NCBI GenBank assembly: GCA_900766915.1
Contig: CAAFXE010000316.1
Location: 1-6,851 of the forward strand
From: Lachnospiraceae bacterium
Lineage (GTDB): Bacteria > Bacillota > Clostridia > Lachnospirales > Lachnospiraceae
Direction of reading: 5' to 3'
Length of the DNA stretch: 6,851 nucleotides
The notes below the pieces were generated by a model, which saw only the letters and a list, made by a program, of their open reading frames with translations, made no database searches and had not been told where the DNA came from. The translations under genes and the position numbers were made by a program. The stretch's first letter is position 1. Every line of letters begins with the position of its first letter. Shown piece by piece: positions 1-6,121 of this stretch.

Positions 1-13
1 GCTCTTCCGATCT
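1..13. other. Sequencing adapter remnant (Illumina TruSeq end)
   Basis: The first 13 bases, GCTCTTCCGATCT, are identical to the 3' end of the standard Illumina TruSeq adapter (reverse complement AGATCGGAAGAGC). They are not genomic. The contig therefore starts at an untrimmed read end, and any translation of the left-edge gene past base 14 is artificial. A 13-base match at the exact contig terminus is very unlikely by chance. Confidence 0.93.
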
Positions 14-191
14 TTTTCGTTCTGCTCTGTTTTGCAAGCTGTTCATTCAAAATGGCCAGCTGCTTTGCCACCTCATCATGATCATCATGAACAGAATTTC
101 CGGCCTTGTCATCACCCAGAAGCTGACTGACCGGTATCTCCAGCAGATCTGCAATCCTTCCCAGCATCTCCGCATCCGGCACAGAGGTTCC
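14..191 (-). pseudogene. XRE-family transcriptional regulator, interrupted; C-terminal part of HTH domain and linker only
   Basis: The minus-strand frame reads GTSVPDAEMLGRIADLLEIP, then VSQLLG, then a charged stretch containing HDEVAKQLAILNEQLAKQ. This is the second half of a Cro/CI-type (XRE) helix-turn-helix domain, which in relatives is preceded by a VSxWExG segment, followed by the start of a linker that in this family often leads to membrane segments. The N-terminal half with the recognition helix is absent. Just upstream the frame turns into unrelated residues (NYLTQE) and meets an in-frame TAA at 222-224. The 3' part is lost at the adapter-bearing contig edge. The loss of similarity at about 189-194, roughly 110 bp past the stop of recombinase A, suggests the mobile element inserted inside this gene. 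The family is recognised from motif memory; the insertion is inference. Confidence 0.7.
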
Positions 192-197
192 CTCTTG

Positions 198-213
198 TGT
201 CAAGTAGTTGACA
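198..213. repeat. Short perfect dyad at element/host boundary
   Basis: TGTCAA, 4-nt spacer gtag, TTGACA form a perfect 6-bp inverted repeat directly beside the point where regulator similarity ends. It could be half of the recombinase binding site. TTGACA also resembles a -35 box, but no -10 box is suitably placed. Confidence 0.5.
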
Positions 214-247
214 ACATTTTCTTAAACTTTTTTCTTCCTCTCCATTA

Positions 248-284
248 TATCAGCTTTTGACAGATAATCTACCAAAAGCTGATA
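248..284. repeat. 12-bp perfect inverted repeat downstream of recombinase A
   Basis: TATCAGCTTTTG (248-259) and CAAAAGCTGATA (273-284) are perfect inverted copies with a 13-nt loop. The repeat starts 16 bases after the stop codon of recombinase A. Neither strand has a T-run after the stem, so it is not a classic intrinsic terminator. It may stabilise the 3' end of the recombinase transcript or be a recombinase or regulator binding site. Confidence 0.6.
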
Positions 285-300
285 CAATCTTCCTCAATGC

Positions 301-1863
301 TTAGTTGCTTCTGTTAGAGAACTTCCATCTTAATTCTATGGTCTTGTCTGCATAGACCACAATTCTTTCAAGCAGTGCATCCAGCAACTCATCCGTAATC
401 TCTGTCACCTCTGAATTACCTTCTAAGAACTTTAAGCCACTGTTATCCGATGGTTTCCGGTTCTCCAGTACAAAGACTGCTTCTTTCTGTGCTTCAATCT
501 TTTCTTTAATACCTGAAATCATTACTTCATAAGATTTCTTCTGCATTAGATAGGTTTCTTTGTCTGTAAGTCCCTTGACATAAGACTCATAAGCGGTACG
601 AAGCTCCAGTTCCAGCCTCCTGAGTGTATCTTCTGCCATATTAAGGCGTTGCTTTGCCCCACGAATACGCTCATTCTGCTGTTCCTTTTCTTTATCTAAC
701 AATGTCTTAAGCCTTGCAAGCTCAGATATGTGTCTGGACAATTCACCTTTTATGATACTATCCAAATCTGTCACAAGCACTCTGTGGACACAGTTGTTTT
801 TCTTACTGTAGTTTACTTCACAGTTAAAGAATCTCTTACCCAGACGATCCATATGATAAATCATGTTCCTGCCGCAACAGTCACAGACCACCCTCCCGGT
901 ATAAACAGATGCCCTTTTTCCTTTTGGCGTAAACGCCTCCGGCACTTTTCCCTTCATCGCCTGCACCTGCTCATACATCTCTCTTGACACAAGTGCTTCG
1001 TGATGGTTTGGTATCCTCTTCCACTCGTTTTGCGGTAACATCTGTTTTCTTCCGGAACCCACTTCTTTCACACGGGACTTTCCATAAACAAAAGTACCAA
1101 TGTACATCTCATTATTCAGGATGGAATTTACCTTATAATCTGTCCACAGGGGAGAATCGCCCTTGGTATACATATTTGCATAAGTCCCCTTCCTTCTGTG
1201 ATATGCCGCCGGAGTATCAATACCCTCATTATTTAGGATTCTGACAATGCCTGCAATGCTCTCTCCTCCGGTGCGAAGGGTAAATATACGCTTCACAATG
1301 GCTGCAGCCTCCTCATCCACCAAAAGCTCATAAGCGTTATCCTTGGATTTCAGATAGCCGAACGGGGCACAAATCCCGATAAACATTCCCTTATCTTTTC
1401 TTGCCATAACTGCCGTTGATACCTTCTGCGACAAGTCCTTGCTGTAAAAATCATACAGAAGGGATTTAAACTGCACATCTATGTCAGCGATACCACCCAC
1501 AAAATCCTTGCTGTCATAATTATCATTAATAGCAATAAAGCGGATTCCCATAAAAGGAAATATCTGCTCGATATACTTCCCCGTTTCCAGATAGTTTCGC
1601 GCAAATCGGGACATATCCTTTACAATGATACAGTCCACCCTCTGCTCCTTTACCATTTCAAGAAGTTCCTGCATTCCCGGACGGTTCATGTTGGTGCCTG
1701 AATAACCGTCATCACACTTCTCCATCACATGCATGGTTCGTAAATCCTCATGGGCACTGATATACTCCCTGATCATTCTACGCTGACTGGTAATACTGTT
1801 ACTTTCATCCACATTCACATCATCCTCCAAGGATAATCTTAAATACATAACAAGATTAGACAT
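301..1863 (-). CDS. Large serine recombinase A (last gene of the recombinase operon)
   Basis: Site-specific DNA recombinase of the large serine (resolvase/invertase) family, 520 residues, typical length. The N-terminal catalytic domain (about 3-150) has the nucleophile in YLRLS (Ser11, Arg9) and the active-site arginines in DMSRFARN (Arg86, Arg89). The Recombinase domain spans about 165-300. A zinc ribbon has Cys327, Cys330, Cys348 and Cys358. A coiled coil (about 372-470) contains the family's YxSYVKGxxT segment. The start chosen is the ATG at 1863: GGAGG lies 8 nt upstream (1872-1876), and the protein then begins 10 residues before Ser11. A longer frame reaches 1914 but has no better ribosome site. 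The ATG overlaps the end of recombinase B by 8 bp (ATGTCTAA), indicating translational coupling. It is the gene nearest the element end, so it may be the main integrase, but this is inference. Confidence 0.95.
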   Translation of the reverse strand: MSNLVMYLRLSLEDDVNVDESNSITSQRRMIREYISAHEDLRTMHVMEKCDDGYSGTNMNRPGMQELLEMVKEQRVDCIIVKDMSRFARNYLETGKYIEQIFPFMGIRFIAINDNYDSKDFVGGIADIDVQFKSLLYDFYSKDLSQKVSTAVMARKDKGMFIGICAPFGYLKSKDNAYELLVDEEAAAIVKRIFTLRTGGESIAGIVRILNNEGIDTPAAYHRRKGTYANMYTKGDSPLWTDYKVNSILNNEMYIGTFVYGKSRVKEVGSGRKQMLPQNEWKRIPNHHEALVSREMYEQVQAMKGKVPEAFTPKGKRASVYTGRVVCDCCGRNMIYHMDRLGKRFFNCEVNYSKKNNCVHRVLVTDLDSIIKGELSRHISELARLKTLLDKEKEQQNERIRGAKQRLNMAEDTLRRLELELRTAYESYVKGLTDKETYLMQKKSYEVMISGIKEKIEAQKEAVFVLENRKPSDNSGLKFLEGNSEVTEITDELLDALLERIVVYADKTIELRWKFSNRSN

Positions 1864-3610
1864 CGCTCCTGCCTCCTTCATTCCATTTGGTTTTTCTCGG
1901 ATACTGAAATACATCCGTGTATCCTGCTTTTGTATGCCCGAAACGGTACTTTATCTCCATACACCTCTGTGGTGTAAGAACAATCTCCGAAATCAGCATA
2001 CGGATAAGCTCCGGCGTTACTACAGACTTTTCCTTTACGGATAAAAGGGCATTTACAAATTGCTTCTGCTCCCTTTTATTCCGAAGAAAATTCCTGTAGT
2101 CTTTTTCAGCCTGCAAAAGCTTTTTCTCAAGGTTCTTAACTGCCTCTGCCTGTTTTTCATTGGCAAGCTGCAGCTCCTCCCTTGTGATTTCGCCTTTGAC
2201 ATAACTGCCATAGGAAAGGCTTCCTTCATATTCCAGACGCTCTTTCTGTTTCTTCAAATCCGTTATTCTTTCCTGTAGTTTTGTATCCACAGGCTGTAAG
2301 CTCTGCTCCAGAGTATCAAAAAGCTTCTTTTTATCCGGTGCAAGCTCTTTTACTGCCTTCTGCACCGATGCAAACACCAGTAAATCCAGCTGTTCCTCTG
2401 AAATCATCACCTTGCTTTTCCCTTCACGCTCCTCTATGGAAAGATGACCATGTCTGCAACGATAATAATACTGCCGCACATCACCATTTTCAGAATACAT
2501 AATGGCTGATTCCCTTGGCATATTTTCACCGCATACGGAGCACTTGAGAATCCCCTTATATTTGTCCGGCGTTAGCGGTAAATCTTCTCTGACAGCAAAG
2601 GATTTTTTCTCCTTTTTCTTATCCACCACATTTCTGACCTCGTCAAAAAGAACTTTGGATATAATCGGTTCATGGGCATTCTCGTGAACAATCCATTCTT
2701 CCTTTGATACCCTCTGCTTATCCAGTCCCTGATACAGACATCGCTTTGTCTTGCCCTGAAGAAGATTGCCGATATAAGCTTCATTGGAAAGTATCTGGGA
2801 TATGGTTCCGTTCTTCCATTCACTTAAGGGCTCACCCTCCAAAACAGTTGCAAGCCCGGTCTGTCTGTACCCTTCCGGTGTTCTGACACCTGACCGTGTC
2901 AGTTCCCCCGCTATGGCACGATGGCTCATACCAGACTTTGCCATAGCAAATATCTTTCTGACTATCTCTGCCGCAGGCTCATCAATCACGAGCCTGTATC
3001 CGTTATCATCCTTAATCCGGTCATATCCATAAGGCGTACTGCCAAGAACACTTCCCCTCTCCATACAGCTTTCAAAGGCTGTAGTAATACGCTTTGACAC
3101 ATCCTTTGCATACATATCATTGACAAGGTTCATAAGGGAAATCCCAAGTCCCTTGTTTCCATTGCAGTCCTCCACTGTATCAAAATGGTCATTTACGGAA
3201 ATAAATCTCACACCTAAGAAGGGTAAAATTGTTTCTATGTAATTACCCGTTTCCAGATAATCACGACCAAATCGGGACAAATCCTTTACGATAATGCAGT
3301 TAATTCTCCCTGCCTTCACATCATCCATCATCCGCATAAAATCCGGTCTGGTAAAAGTGGTTCCCGACACACCCCTGTCAAAGTATTTCTGATACTGAGA
3401 AAGCTCCGGTTTATCCTTTATGAAATTCTCCATAATCATAAACTGGCTCTCTATGGAATCGCTTTTACAGCCATCCTTTTCCACGGAAAGTCTGGCATAA
3501 AGTGCCACGCTGTACTGCTTTCCGGCAGATGCGTAAACCATTGTATCATCCACATCTGTCATGCCATTACGCTCTGCGATTGCATTGTATCTTTCCGGTT
3601 TTCTTGCCAT
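1856..3610 (-). CDS. Large serine recombinase B (middle gene)
   Basis: Large serine recombinase of 584 residues. The catalytic domain starts later than in its neighbours: a 33-residue N-terminal extension precedes YSVALYARLS, placing the nucleophile at Ser42 with Arg40. The arginine motif DLSRFGRD gives Arg113 and Arg116. The Recombinase domain is about 190-330. The zinc ribbon has Cys357 and Cys360, but its second half reads YRCRHGH (Cys385, His387, His389), so a histidine probably replaces one cysteine ligand. A coiled coil spans about 415-530 and includes SYGSYVKGEITREEL. The ATG at 3610 has GGAGG 10 nt upstream (3621-3625). It starts 2 bp after the stop codon of recombinase C, and its last 8 bp overlap recombinase A. 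All catalytic residues are present, so it is probably active. Whether it recombines DNA itself or supports A and C cannot be told from sequence. Confidence 0.95.
   Translation of the reverse strand: MARKPERYNAIAERNGMTDVDDTMVYASAGKQYSVALYARLSVEKDGCKSDSIESQFMIMENFIKDKPELSQYQKYFDRGVSGTTFTRPDFMRMMDDVKAGRINCIIVKDLSRFGRDYLETGNYIETILPFLGVRFISVNDHFDTVEDCNGNKGLGISLMNLVNDMYAKDVSKRITTAFESCMERGSVLGSTPYGYDRIKDDNGYRLVIDEPAAEIVRKIFAMAKSGMSHRAIAGELTRSGVRTPEGYRQTGLATVLEGEPLSEWKNGTISQILSNEAYIGNLLQGKTKRCLYQGLDKQRVSKEEWIVHENAHEPIISKVLFDEVRNVVDKKKEKKSFAVREDLPLTPDKYKGILKCSVCGENMPRESAIMYSENGDVRQYYYRCRHGHLSIEEREGKSKVMISEEQLDLLVFASVQKAVKELAPDKKKLFDTLEQSLQPVDTKLQERITDLKKQKERLEYEGSLSYGSYVKGEITREELQLANEKQAEAVKNLEKKLLQAEKDYRNFLRNKREQKQFVNALLSVKEKSVVTPELIRMLISEIVLTPQRCMEIKYRFGHTKAGYTDVFQYPRKTKWNEGGRSDV
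1872..1876 (-). promoter_or_regulatory. Ribosome binding site of recombinase A
   Basis: GGAGG on the minus strand, 8 nt before the ATG at 1863. It lies inside the last codons of recombinase B (E-G-G-R-S-D-V). This decides the start at 1863 rather than 1914. Confidence 0.85.
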
Positions 3611-3612
3611 TG

Positions 3613-5355
3613 CTACGACACCTCCCTTAATGAAAGGGTTGAATTATCAGACACTGCCGAATCTTCAATCATTCCCACAGTTTCTGGTGCCACTTCATTC
3701 CCTGCTACTGCATTCCTTGCAACTGTGCCTGCATCCAATTCACCCTTAATCAAATCCACAGCCTTCGCCATCTCATTCCGATACTTAAACACAATCTCAA
3801 CCCTCTTGTCCTCATACATTAAAATCTTGTCTATCAGAGAAATCAACAGCATACGGTCCAGCTTCTCTATCTCCATATTTTCACGAAATTCATCCAGCCA
3901 CTGTCCGGCTGCAATGCCATTTTCATAAACGGATTTCACAGTTGCCTCCTGCACTTTAATAGCCTGTGCAATCTCAGAAAGCTTATTGCTGTAAATCTCT
4001 CGATAGCGGTTAAACTGCTCCTGAGTAATAAGCTTCTCCTGTAAATCTGCATAAAGGGATGTCTTCATGGCACTGTACTCCTGCTCCTTTTCCCGAAGTT
4101 TTGCAATCTCCTTATCACGGTTTAAGGCTTCCTCAAAATGAATCTGCTTCTCGTCTAAAATAGCCAACAGCTTCTTTGTATCCGTAAGCTGTTTCACATA
4201 CTTTTTCACCTCTCCAATCACAATTTCATTTAATACATCCACCTTAATACTGTGACGGGTACATTCCTTGCCCCTGTTATAGCCGGAGCAGATATAATAC
4301 TCATTCACGGTATCCTTATAAGTCACCTTACGGCTGACCATCCCCCTGCCACAGTCCCCACAGAAGATAAGTCCGGCATAGAGCTTCGGCTCCGTCATAG
4401 CTTTTTCTGCTCTGGTATCCCTTTTTAACAGTTCCTGCACCGCCTTAAAATCTGCTTCAGTTACAATCGGTGTATGATTATGCTCCACCCTGACCCATGC
4501 AGATTTTGGCTTTTCAATGGTCTTTTTTACCTTATAACTTACCTTTTCACGCTTCCCCTGCTCCAGCACCCCGATATAAATCTCGTTGGAGAGAATACGT
4601 AAAACTGCTTTCGGTGTCCACTTCGCCTCCGGATTACGCTGAAAGCTGGTTTTGTACTTTGCACCACTTGCTTTCTTATACTCTGCAGGGGAAAGAGTTC
4701 CCCTTTCATTGAGTTTTTGTGCAATGGAATTGGCACTAAGCCCCATCAGCTTCCATGCAAAAATATCCTGTACCACCCTTGCAGCTTCCTCGTCCGGCAC
4801 AATCTTATTCTTGTCCTGCTCGTCCTTACGATACCCGTAGCAGACAAAGGCACCGATATATTCCCCGTTCATCCGCTTCGCCTGCTGGTTACTGCGGGAT
4901 TTTATGGAAATATCCCTGCAATAACTTTCATTGACAAAGTTTTTCACGGGTACAATCATATATGTGTCACTGCTGTTTGCAGTAAGACTGTCATAGTGGT
5001 CATTGATGGCAATAAACCTGACATTCTTCTTGGGAAAATAATTCTGGATGTAATTGCCTGCACCAATGGATTCCCTTCCCAGTCGGGACAAATCTTTTAC
5101 GATAATGCAGTCAATCTCTCCCCTTTCCACCATGGCAATCATCTCTTTAAAAGCAGGTCTTTCATAATCGGTTCCTGTATAACCGTCATCACAGACCTCT
5201 TTTACCAGTTCCACATCAGAAAGCCCACGCACAAAGCTTTCAATCATCATGCGCTGACTTTTGATGCTGTTACTCTCATCCATGCCTCCACGCTTATCCT
5301 CATCCTCCCTTGAAAGGCGAAGATAGGCACAGGCACGGTAAATCTTATCATTCAT
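3613..5355 (-). CDS. Large serine recombinase C (first recombinase of the operon)
   Basis: Large serine recombinase, 580 residues from the chosen start. The catalytic domain (about 6-155) has YLRLS (Arg13, Ser15) and DLSRLGRE (Arg91, Arg94). The Recombinase domain is about 165-310. The zinc ribbon has Cys332, Cys335, Cys356 and Cys365. A coiled coil covers about 400-480. After the last conserved strand (VEIVFKYRNE, ending near 529) there is a 50-residue tail rich in Ala, Val, Glu and Asp that the other two recombinases lack. The ATG at 5355 is preceded by AAAGGA with 7-nt spacing from AGGA. An in-frame GTG at 5391 would add 12 residues but falls inside a hairpin (5371-5393) and has no good ribosome site. 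The stop codon lies 2 bp before recombinase B. It differs clearly from A and B in protein sequence, so the three are old paralogues rather than a recent triplication. Confidence 0.95.
   Translation of the reverse strand: MNDKIYRACAYLRLSREDEDKRGGMDESNSIKSQRMMIESFVRGLSDVELVKEVCDDGYTGTDYERPAFKEMIAMVERGEIDCIIVKDLSRLGRESIGAGNYIQNYFPKKNVRFIAINDHYDSLTANSSDTYMIVPVKNFVNESYCRDISIKSRSNQQAKRMNGEYIGAFVCYGYRKDEQDKNKIVPDEEAARVVQDIFAWKLMGLSANSIAQKLNERGTLSPAEYKKASGAKYKTSFQRNPEAKWTPKAVLRILSNEIYIGVLEQGKREKVSYKVKKTIEKPKSAWVRVEHNHTPIVTEADFKAVQELLKRDTRAEKAMTEPKLYAGLIFCGDCGRGMVSRKVTYKDTVNEYYICSGYNRGKECTRHSIKVDVLNEIVIGEVKKYVKQLTDTKKLLAILDEKQIHFEEALNRDKEIAKLREKEQEYSAMKTSLYADLQEKLITQEQFNRYREIYSNKLSEIAQAIKVQEATVKSVYENGIAAGQWLDEFRENMEIEKLDRMLLISLIDKILMYEDKRVEIVFKYRNEMAKAVDLIKGELDAGTVARNAVAGNEVAPETVGMIEDSAVSDNSTLSLREVS
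3621..3625 (-). promoter_or_regulatory. Ribosome binding site of recombinase B
   Basis: GGAGG on the minus strand, 10 nt before the ATG at 3610. It lies within the final codons of recombinase C, consistent with coupled translation. Confidence 0.8.
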
Positions 5356-5362
5356 ACAATCA

Positions 5363-5368
5363 TCCTTT
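5363..5368 (-). promoter_or_regulatory. Ribosome binding site of recombinase C
   Basis: AAAGGA on the minus strand; 7 nt separate AGGA from the ATG at 5355. It sits just after the hairpin at 5371-5393, so the fold could affect access to this site. It favours the ATG at 5355 over the GTG at 5391. Confidence 0.75.
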
Positions 5369-5370
5369 CC

Positions 5371-5393
5371 CGGTGGCAGCCGATGTGCCACCG
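5371..5393 (-). promoter_or_regulatory. Hairpin between small gene and recombinase C
   Basis: CGGTGGCA (5371-5378) and TGCCACCG (5386-5393) form a perfect GC-rich 8-bp stem with a 7-nt loop. It sits 13 nt after the small gene's stop codon and 2 nt before the AAAGGA of recombinase C. No T-run follows, so it is not an intrinsic terminator. It may be an mRNA processing or stability element, or a translational control point that sets recombinase C expression apart from the upstream gene. Confidence 0.6.
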
Positions 5394-5406
5394 CTTTCCA
5401 AATCTC

Positions 5407-5598
5407 TTAGTATTTCAGCGAAGCAACCCTGTCGATATAGGCTGACAATAAATCCGTGATACTCTCACCCGTATCCGAAAATGTGCTGACTACCTTGTAT
5501 TCCCCATACTTTACGGTATTGGTATCCCCGGCAATCTTACAGACCTTTGAATCTTTCGTTACTTCACTGACAGCTTGTTGTTCCATCAGTTTGTCCAT
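5407..5598 (-). CDS. Small protein of recombinase operon, TnpW-like (tentative)
   Basis: 63-residue soluble protein, no membrane segment or signal peptide. The first 20 residues are polar (MDKLMEQQAVSEVTKD). The rest has a pattern of alternating hydrophobic residues (YGEYKVVSTFSDTGESITDL) followed by a likely C-terminal helix (LLSAYIDRVASLKY). Length, position directly before serine recombinases, and the Y-x-V-x3-F-S-D-T-x2-E-S core recall the TnpW family of small transposon-encoded proteins; this is from memory and needs a profile search. The ATG at 5598 has GGAGG 11 nt upstream (5610-5614), slightly long spacing; Met5 is an alternative start. It is the first gene of the operon, 51 bp before recombinase C. 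A role as accessory factor or directionality factor is possible but nothing in the sequence proves it. Confidence 0.72.
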   Translation of the reverse strand: MDKLMEQQAVSEVTKDSKVCKIAGDTNTVKYGEYKVVSTFSDTGESITDLLSAYIDRVASLKY

Positions 5599-5609
5599 CT
5601 ATCTAACTT

Positions 5610-5614
5610 CCTCC
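5610..5614 (-). promoter_or_regulatory. Ribosome binding site of the small protein gene
   Basis: GGAGG on the minus strand, 11 nt before the ATG at 5598. This strong site supports the small gene as a real coding sequence. Confidence 0.7.
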
Positions 5615-5674
5615 GTATTCACATATTAAATACCAATGAAATGCACTTCGATTTTGCTTCGCTCATCTTAAGTC

Positions 5675-5688
5675 GTGACATTCGTCAC
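5675..5688. repeat. Short hairpin in probable leader of recombinase operon
   Basis: GTGAC, 4-nt loop attc, GTCAC: a 5-bp perfect inverted repeat about 80 bp before the first gene of the operon. Its right half is part of the 10-bp direct repeat seen again at 5729-5738. Confidence 0.4.
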
Positions 5689-5738
5689 ATATCATTAAAA
5701 ATACTTCCGTTTGCCTGTGCAAGCACGGCATTCGTCAC
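5679..5738. repeat. 10-bp direct repeat CATTCGTCAC (5679-5688 and 5729-5738)
   Basis: CATTCGTCAC occurs twice, with 50 bp between start points, close to five DNA helical turns. The two copies flank the weak promoter candidate of the recombinase operon, so they could be paired operator sites. Two copies of a 10-mer in a region this size are notable but not proof. Confidence 0.45.
5694..5722 (-). promoter_or_regulatory. Weak candidate promoter for the recombinase operon
   Basis: On the minus strand TTGCAC (5717-5722), a 17-bp spacer and TTTAAT (5694-5699). The -10 matches the consensus at 5 of 6 positions and the -35 at only 3 of 6. It would give a leader of about 90 nt that starts near the 5675-5688 hairpin. 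It is the best spaced pair seen between 5600 and 5760, but it is weak and a regulator may be needed. Confidence 0.25.
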
Positions 5739-5859
5739 TATTTTTACCGCTGCATTTCTCATTGCTAACACGCAAAAAGACCGCCTTCATGGCATCAGAG
5801 TCTTCCTGCGTATACATCTTTAGAAACTCTCGCAAAAGCTTCCTAAAGGTGCACTGCAT
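5695..5859 (-). CDS. Possible small hypothetical protein with C-terminal cysteines
   Basis: Open frame of 54 codons from ATG at 5859 (an internal ATG at 5817 gives 40 residues). The predicted peptide has a basic amphipathic start (MQCTFRKLLREFLK), then YTQEDSDAMKAVFLRVSNEK, then three cysteines in a C-x7-C-x2-C arrangement and a basic end. No convincing ribosome site precedes either start. The ATG at 5859 overlaps the stop of a 14-codon frame (5859-5903) as TGATG, which would allow reinitiation. I do not recognise the product. It may be a remnant of a longer gene, and it overlaps the candidate promoter at 5694-5722. Confidence 0.22.
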   Translation of the reverse strand: MQCTFRKLLREFLKMYTQEDSDAMKAVFLRVSNEKCSGKNSDECRACTGKRKYF

Positions 5860-5977
5860 CAAAACAGATAATGGGTATCTGCTTCTTTTACTCTGTCTGC
5901 CATGAAAAGCGGTCACTTAATCAAATGTGCTTCTTATCTGCTCTCTCGCACTCACTATTGCTAATCATACAAACTAT

Positions 5978-6121
5978 TCAGTTGTCCGGTTGCATACATA
6001 AATCCGACACTCGGCTGGCTGGGCTCCCTGTCGGCTCCGGTAATCCGGTATTATCAGTTACGGCTATCTTTTTTATGGTGGAAGATACAACCACCTGCAA
6101 CCTGTGAGTCAGATTATACAT
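5978..6121 (-). CDS. Possible 47-residue hypothetical protein
   Basis: ATG at 6121 opens a 47-codon frame ending in TGA at 5978. The peptide starts MYNLTHRLQVVVSSTIKKIA and ends SRVSDLCMQPDN; it is soluble, without recognisable domain. GGGAGA lies about 6 nt upstream of the ATG, a fair ribosome site. The start overlaps the end of an upstream frame as ATGTATAA; that frame ends with MNRKIYLMFDCQPGDFNV and could be a leader peptide. The DNA here also contains inverted repeats (6004-6034, 6077-6095), so the frame could be an accident of structured non-coding sequence. Function unknown. Confidence 0.28.
   Translation of the reverse strand: MYNLTHRLQVVVSSTIKKIAVTDNTGLPEPTGSPASRVSDLCMQPDN

Larger units (their letters stand above)
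186..300. other. Candidate element end / attachment-site region
   Basis: This 115-bp stretch lies between the XRE similarity break and the stop codon of recombinase A and holds no gene. It contains a 16-bp dyad (198-213), a pyrimidine-rich tract on the plus strand (about 215-244) and a 12-bp inverted repeat (248-284). Large serine recombinases usually have their attachment site immediately beside the recombinase gene, and their sites are short imperfect dyads around a 2-bp core. The crossover core cannot be fixed from one end alone. It would most likely lie near 186-200, where the regulator similarity stops. Confidence 0.45.

Noticed and set aside
208..250. Rightward promoter with TTGACA at 208-213
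   Set aside because: The nearest -10-like sequence (near 244-250) is about 30 bp away, too far for a sigma-A promoter.
248..284. Intrinsic terminator for the recombinase operon
   Set aside because: Stem is good but there is no T-run downstream on either strand, so it was listed only as an inverted repeat.
1864..1914. Longer start for recombinase A at 1914
   Set aside because: It would overlap recombinase B by 59 bp and lacks a well-placed ribosome site; ATG at 1863 has GGAGG at 8 nt and fits family N-terminal length.
4717..5313. 198-codon plus-strand open frame
   Set aside because: It lies wholly antisense to recombinase C, has no recognisable domain and mirrors the conserved catalytic region of the real gene.
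5356..5391. GTG start for recombinase C at 5391
   Set aside because: The GTG is within a hairpin stem and has no good Shine-Dalgarno; ATG at 5355 follows AAAGGA at good spacing.
5620..5660. Promoter with TAATAT just before the small protein gene
   Set aside because: A -10-like TAATAT exists on the minus strand near 5623-5632, but no acceptable -35 box lies 16-18 bp upstream.
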